36,549 nucleotides of DNA from Magnetococcales bacterium HA3dbin3 (GTDB taxonomy: Bacteria > Pseudomonadota > Magnetococcia > Magnetococcales > DC0425bin3), in the NCBI GenBank assembly GCA_002753495.1, contig PEAJ01000007.1, positions 1 to 36,549 of the forward strand, in the 5' to 3' direction. Of this stretch, positions 33,832 through 36,549 are shown piece after piece. Below the pieces are notes generated by a model. It was not told the DNA's origin. It saw only the letters and a program-made list of their open reading frames with translations, and ran no database searches. The first letter of the stretch is position 1; each line of letters starts with the position of its first letter. Both the position numbers and the translations under genes were made by a program.

Positions 33832-34632
33832 ATGCTGAGCGCACAAGAGTTTGAGCTAAACGATATCGCCGATCAACTCGCGGCCATGCGTCACGGTGCG
33901 CCGCGTGACGATCTGCGTTTGCAGAGGTTCAAACGCCGCGCCGAGGCCTCCCTTGCCGACTACCCGGCCAAGGCGCACAACATTCTTGGTTCCATCTGCA
34001 CCATCCGTCGGGACGAGGGGGCCATGCGCAACCACTTTCGTCTCGCCCGGCTCAACGACCCCTGGGACACGGCGGTACGCGTCAACCATGTTGCCTCGCT
34101 TCAGGATTTTGGCTGCCTGTCAGAGGCCGCCGAGGTGGCCATCAAGAACTGCGAGGATCTGCCACGCAACCCGGATCTTCTCTGTCAGGTGGTCGAGGCG
34201 TGCGTTTTTGCCGGCCGCCTGCGCTATGCCGCCCAACGCCTGGATGTCCTTGAAAAATTCCACCTTTTGCATGCGGTGAGCGGATTGGACAGCCTCCTTC
34301 ACTGCAGCCGATTCCTTGAGGAACACGGCGTCACCGATGCCTCCGTCGAGGCCCTGCAGAGACAGGCGACCGTTTACCTGCGCAAGAACGGCACGCCGAT
34401 CCCCCTGGTGCGCATTGCCCTCGAAGAGAGTGGGGATGCACCGGCCAATCGGGATCGCCGGGTGGTCTTCTCCCTGGTTGTGCCCTTGCCGGAGAGGGAG
34501 GTTGACTCCCTGCAGCTCAAGCTTGACCGGCACCTGCGGCGTCCAACATCAGCCGACGAGACGCTCCGATGGGTCAGGGTTGGCTATATGCCGCACGAGC
34601 GCATGACGACACAAACACCGAACGGATCGTAG
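33832..34632 (+). CDS. Helical-repeat (TPR-like) protein of unknown function
   Basis: A 266-residue soluble protein without a signal peptide. It is rich in paired amphipathic helices resembling TPRs (KAHNILGSICTIRRDEGAMRNHFRLARLND, NHVASLQDFGCLSEAAEVAIKNCEDLPRNPDLL, ACVFAGRLRYAAQRLDVLEKF), so a protein-protein interaction scaffold is likely; no family name can be given. The C-terminal 60 residues form a short beta-rich segment. It is divergent from the HD-GYP gene over 284 bases, which hints at shared control but not proven function. The ATG at 33832 is the first good start; the frame is open upstream to 33577 but unlike the rest in composition. Repeat copy C begins immediately after its TAG. 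Confidence 0.7.
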   Translation: MLSAQEFELNDIADQLAAMRHGAPRDDLRLQRFKRRAEASLADYPAKAHNILGSICTIRRDEGAMRNHFRLARLNDPWDTAVRVNHVASLQDFGCLSEAAEVAIKNCEDLPRNPDLLCQVVEACVFAGRLRYAAQRLDVLEKFHLLHAVSGLDSLLHCSRFLEEHGVTDASVEALQRQATVYLRKNGTPIPLVRIALEESGDAPANRDRRVVFSLVVPLPEREVDSLQLKLDRHLRRPTSADETLRWVRVGYMPHERMTTQTPNGS

Positions 34633-34757
34633 TTTCAACTCCAGATCAAGGTGGCTACGAGGCGGTGGCGCGCGACGAGACAACGGCCACACGTGCCGGG
34701 TGCGGCAGGGCGTGCGCACGGCAGCCAACGGAGGCGCCGCTTGATGTGGAATTGGAC
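34633..34757 (-). repeat. Dispersed inverted-end repeat, copy C (125 bp, reversed)
   Basis: Arms at 34633-34650 and 34740-34757 match in inverted orientation at about 14 of 18 positions. Its block 34699-34756 aligns without gaps to the reverse complement of copy B (48 of 58) and copy A (43 of 58). It lies between the convergent TPR-like gene, whose stop codon touches it, and the Lar-like gene. Confidence 0.88.
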
Positions 34758-34884
34758 AAACCCCACAGGGCTTGGGTGGGCTCTCTCCCCGCCAATTTGT
34801 CCCGCCCATCACCTTCAGCTTGCGTTTGGGGTTGGGTTTCGCATCGCGCGCACCCCGTCCCCGCGCCGGTGACCACGCCCGGGA

Positions 34885-35142
34885 CTACCCCCGCTCCTCC
34901 TCTCCGGACACAAGCGCTTGGGCGACGACCCCGTCGCGGGTGTTCCAGCGCGCCACGCTCTTTTCCGTGGCTTCTCCCCGCTCAGCGGCGTGACAAGGGG
35001 GACCTTGAGCCTGACAGCGGCGACAAATGACCAAGGCATGCCACGCGCCTGGTGTCCCCTCCGCCGCCTCGACCGGGACACCAAAAAAGAACCGCATCCC
35101 CAGCTCCGCATCGGTCGCACCACACCACGGGCAGGGATCCAT
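34885..35142 (-). CDS. Lar-like restriction-alleviation zinc-ribbon protein
   Basis: An 85-residue protein like the Lar_restr_allev zinc ribbons: CPWCGA near the start, then ALVICRRCQAQGP about 40 residues on, so two CxxC pairs for zinc, followed by SVARWNTRDG, which matches the family ending W-N-R. In phages Lar proteins modulate host restriction or methylation; most homologues are small phage genes of unknown role. The ATG at 35142 gives the typical start DPCPWCG; a GTG two codons earlier is possible. It is 125 bases downstream of the MEMO1 gene, same strand, and is the second phage-type gene in the window though 17 kb from the portal gene. Confidence 0.7.
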   Translation of the reverse strand: MDPCPWCGATDAELGMRFFFGVPVEAAEGTPGAWHALVICRRCQAQGPPCHAAERGEATEKSVARWNTRDGVVAQALVSGEEERG

Positions 35143-35267
35143 CACGCTCACCGACGGCGCAGGTGGGCTCGAGTCACCCTTCCAGGCCAGTCGTTTGCCA
35201 TGTCCACCACAAGACACATTGCCTCCAAAAGCAGTAACGATCAATCAGGAAAGGTCTGCCGGTGAGT

Positions 35268-36549
35268 TCACGGGACGGCCTTCGGCGACGTCTCGTGGAT
35301 GGTCTGGGTCGTGAACACCTCGAAGCTGGCACCCTCCTTCCAGGCATCCCCCGGCAACCCGGCCTTGATGGCAAGCTGAGTTAGAGTTGTGTCGCGATCC
35401 CAACCCTGCTCCGTGGCGACCTCGGGCAAAAACACCGCCCGCCGCCCATTTTTAGTCAGCACGATGCCATGTTGACCGACCCGGAACTCCGCAAGGGAGG
35501 CAATAGCCCGCATCGGGCTCAACACGCTCACCTCCACCGTCAGGGAAGCCAACTCCTCCTGGGTGACGGGCTTGAATCGGGAGTCCATCAAGGCCGCGCT
35601 GACGGCGTTTTCCATGACCGCCTGGAAGAGGGGCTTCACGGGCATGATGTGGCCGATGCAACCGCGCAGGTTGCCCTCTTTCTTCAGGGTGACGAAGGCG
35701 CCGGAGGGACGCTGAACCCGCGCCGAGAGCGTGACGTTGCCGAGGATCTCCCCGGCGTCCAGGGTACCATCGCGCTGGATGACCGCCTTGTGCACAATGG
35801 CCCGCGCCAGCTTGAGAAGCAGGGACATTTCGTCCTGGGGGAGGGAGGCCGAATCCTGAGAACCGGCCAAGGGTTGGGTGCGTGTGAAGGCCATGGTGAC
35901 GTAGCTGACCGAGTTGGCGTAATCATGGGTCATGTTGCCGCTGGTGTCGTACTGCAACAGGGTGGGGGTGGTTCCCTCCCCAAGCATGTGCAGGAGGATC
36001 GCCATCGGCAGCAGACCACAGGCGGTGATCTGAGTCTTCTGCTTGTAAGCCAGCAGCCCCGGTCCGTCGAGGGCAAGAATGCGATCGATGGCACCTTGAT
36101 CAAGTTCCCGAATGCGACTTGAAGTCTGGGGGTCGGTCGGGAAGGGTTGATAGCCGTAGTTGGAACCAAAGTGGGTGAAATCCGACGAGACCACTACCAA
36201 GGTAGAGTCATCGGCGAGAGGACGGAGCGTCTCGGCAATCTGGGCAACGCCGGCGGGATCCAGGGAACCGACAAGCACCGGTACCAGCTGCCAGGAACCT
36301 TGAATGGCGCGTTGCAGGAATGGCAGCTCGATCTCGATGCTGTGTTCGGCCTCGTGTGCCCCGGACAGGGTCCGATGCAGGGGTGATGCGCGCAGGGCGG
36401 CGATGGCCTGAAGGTCCAGGGGAACGGAACCCAGCGGGGTGGCAAAGTGCGTCACCTCCGGGGTGGAGATGCCTGCAAACCCCTGCCGATGGGAAGGACC
36501 GATGACAATCACCCGGCGCAGCGCGCGTCCCCGGGGTTGGTCGGTAAAT
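35268..36549 (-). CDS. Fused MEMO1-AMMECR1 protein (AmmeMemoRadiSam proteins B and A), 5' partial
   Basis: The N-terminal half is a MEMO1/dioxygenase-like domain: VIVIGPSHRQGF, GAHEAEHSIEIELPFLQRA, VPVLVGSL, VVVSSDFTHFGSNYGY, ACGLLPMAILLHML. The C-terminal half (from about two thirds of the read) is AMMECR1: GAFVTLKKEGNLRGCIGHI, AVSAALMDSRFKPVT, LTVEVSVLSP, GIVLTKNGRRAVFLPEVA. These two domains and a radical-SAM protein form the AmmeMemoRadiSam set, whose chemistry is not settled. The frame runs open past the GTG at 36512 to the window edge with family residues continuing, so the start lies outside. The radical-SAM partner is not seen and may be just beyond the right edge. Confidence 0.93.
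   Translation of the reverse strand, partial: FTDQPRGRALRRVIVIGPSHRQGFAGISTPEVTHFATPLGSVPLDLQAIAALRASPLHRTLSGAHEAEHSIEIELPFLQRAIQGSWQLVPVLVGSLDPAGVAQIAETLRPLADDSTLVVVSSDFTHFGSNYGYQPFPTDPQTSSRIRELDQGAIDRILALDGPGLLAYKQKTQITACGLLPMAILLHMLGEGTTPTLLQYDTSGNMTHDYANSVSYVTMAFTRTQPLAGSQDSASLPQDEMSLLLKLARAIVHKAVIQRDGTLDAGEILGNVTLSARVQRPSGAFVTLKKEGNLRGCIGHIMPVKPLFQAVMENAVSAALMDSRFKPVTQEELASLTVEVSVLSPMRAIASLAEFRVGQHGIVLTKNGRRAVFLPEVATEQGWDRDTTLTQLAIKAGLPGDAWKEGASFEVFTTQTIHETSPKAVP

Overview
The window is GC-rich, gene-dense chromosome from a Gram-negative proteobacterium. LolA (outer-membrane lipoprotein transport), a FimV-like polar protein, XerD, RimO, RarA, RlmK and YajQ all point that way. The order rarA-crcB and a methyltransferase gene divergent from gloB recall Alphaproteobacteria, while FimV recalls gamma-type genomes. 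A deep-branching alphaproteobacterial lineage such as Magnetococcales would fit, but no marker in the window proves it, and there are no magnetosome genes or rRNA/tRNA genes.

Left part (1-16352): mostly housekeeping. In order: the 3' end of rlmKL, a DHH phosphoesterase, a fimV-like gene, xerD translationally coupled to a methyltransferase gene (leftward), gloB, larC (leftward), acuI/yhdH, an unknown small gene (leftward), then a rightward run lolA-yajQ-rimO-rarA-crcB-DUF190. In this sequence yajQ is broken by one extra G in a run of seven G.

Middle (16353-30105): accessory and signalling. An AT-rich stretch with inverted repeats and a terminator-like hairpin precedes a lone Mu gp29-type phage portal gene with no other phage genes around it. 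Next comes a rightward cluster: an exported 1549-residue Sel1/TPR/CHAT protein with both protease catalytic residues, a periplasmic FecR-domain protein, and a CHASE2 adenylate/guanylate cyclase. Convergent to it is a leftward pair of membrane sensors that share a periplasmic DUF3365 (Tll0287-like) domain with a CxxCH haem motif. One is a chemoreceptor. The other carries REC and Hpt domains but no histidine kinase core. The arrangement suggests a periplasmic protease/cyclic-nucleotide module next to a haem-based redox or gas sensing pair.

Right part (30171-36549): lpdA with no E1/E2 genes nearby, a REC-DUF3369-HD-GYP response regulator (probable c-di-GMP phosphodiesterase), a divergent helical-repeat protein of unknown function, a small Lar-like zinc-ribbon gene, and a fused MEMO1-AMMECR1 gene running off the right edge.

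Three dispersed copies of a 125-136 bp element with inverted ends (11249-11384, 31669-31794 and, reversed, 34633-34757) share a gap-free 58-base block. They look like a MITE/REP-type family and are, with the CHAT-FecR-cyclase cluster and the kinase-less sensor, the most notable things here.
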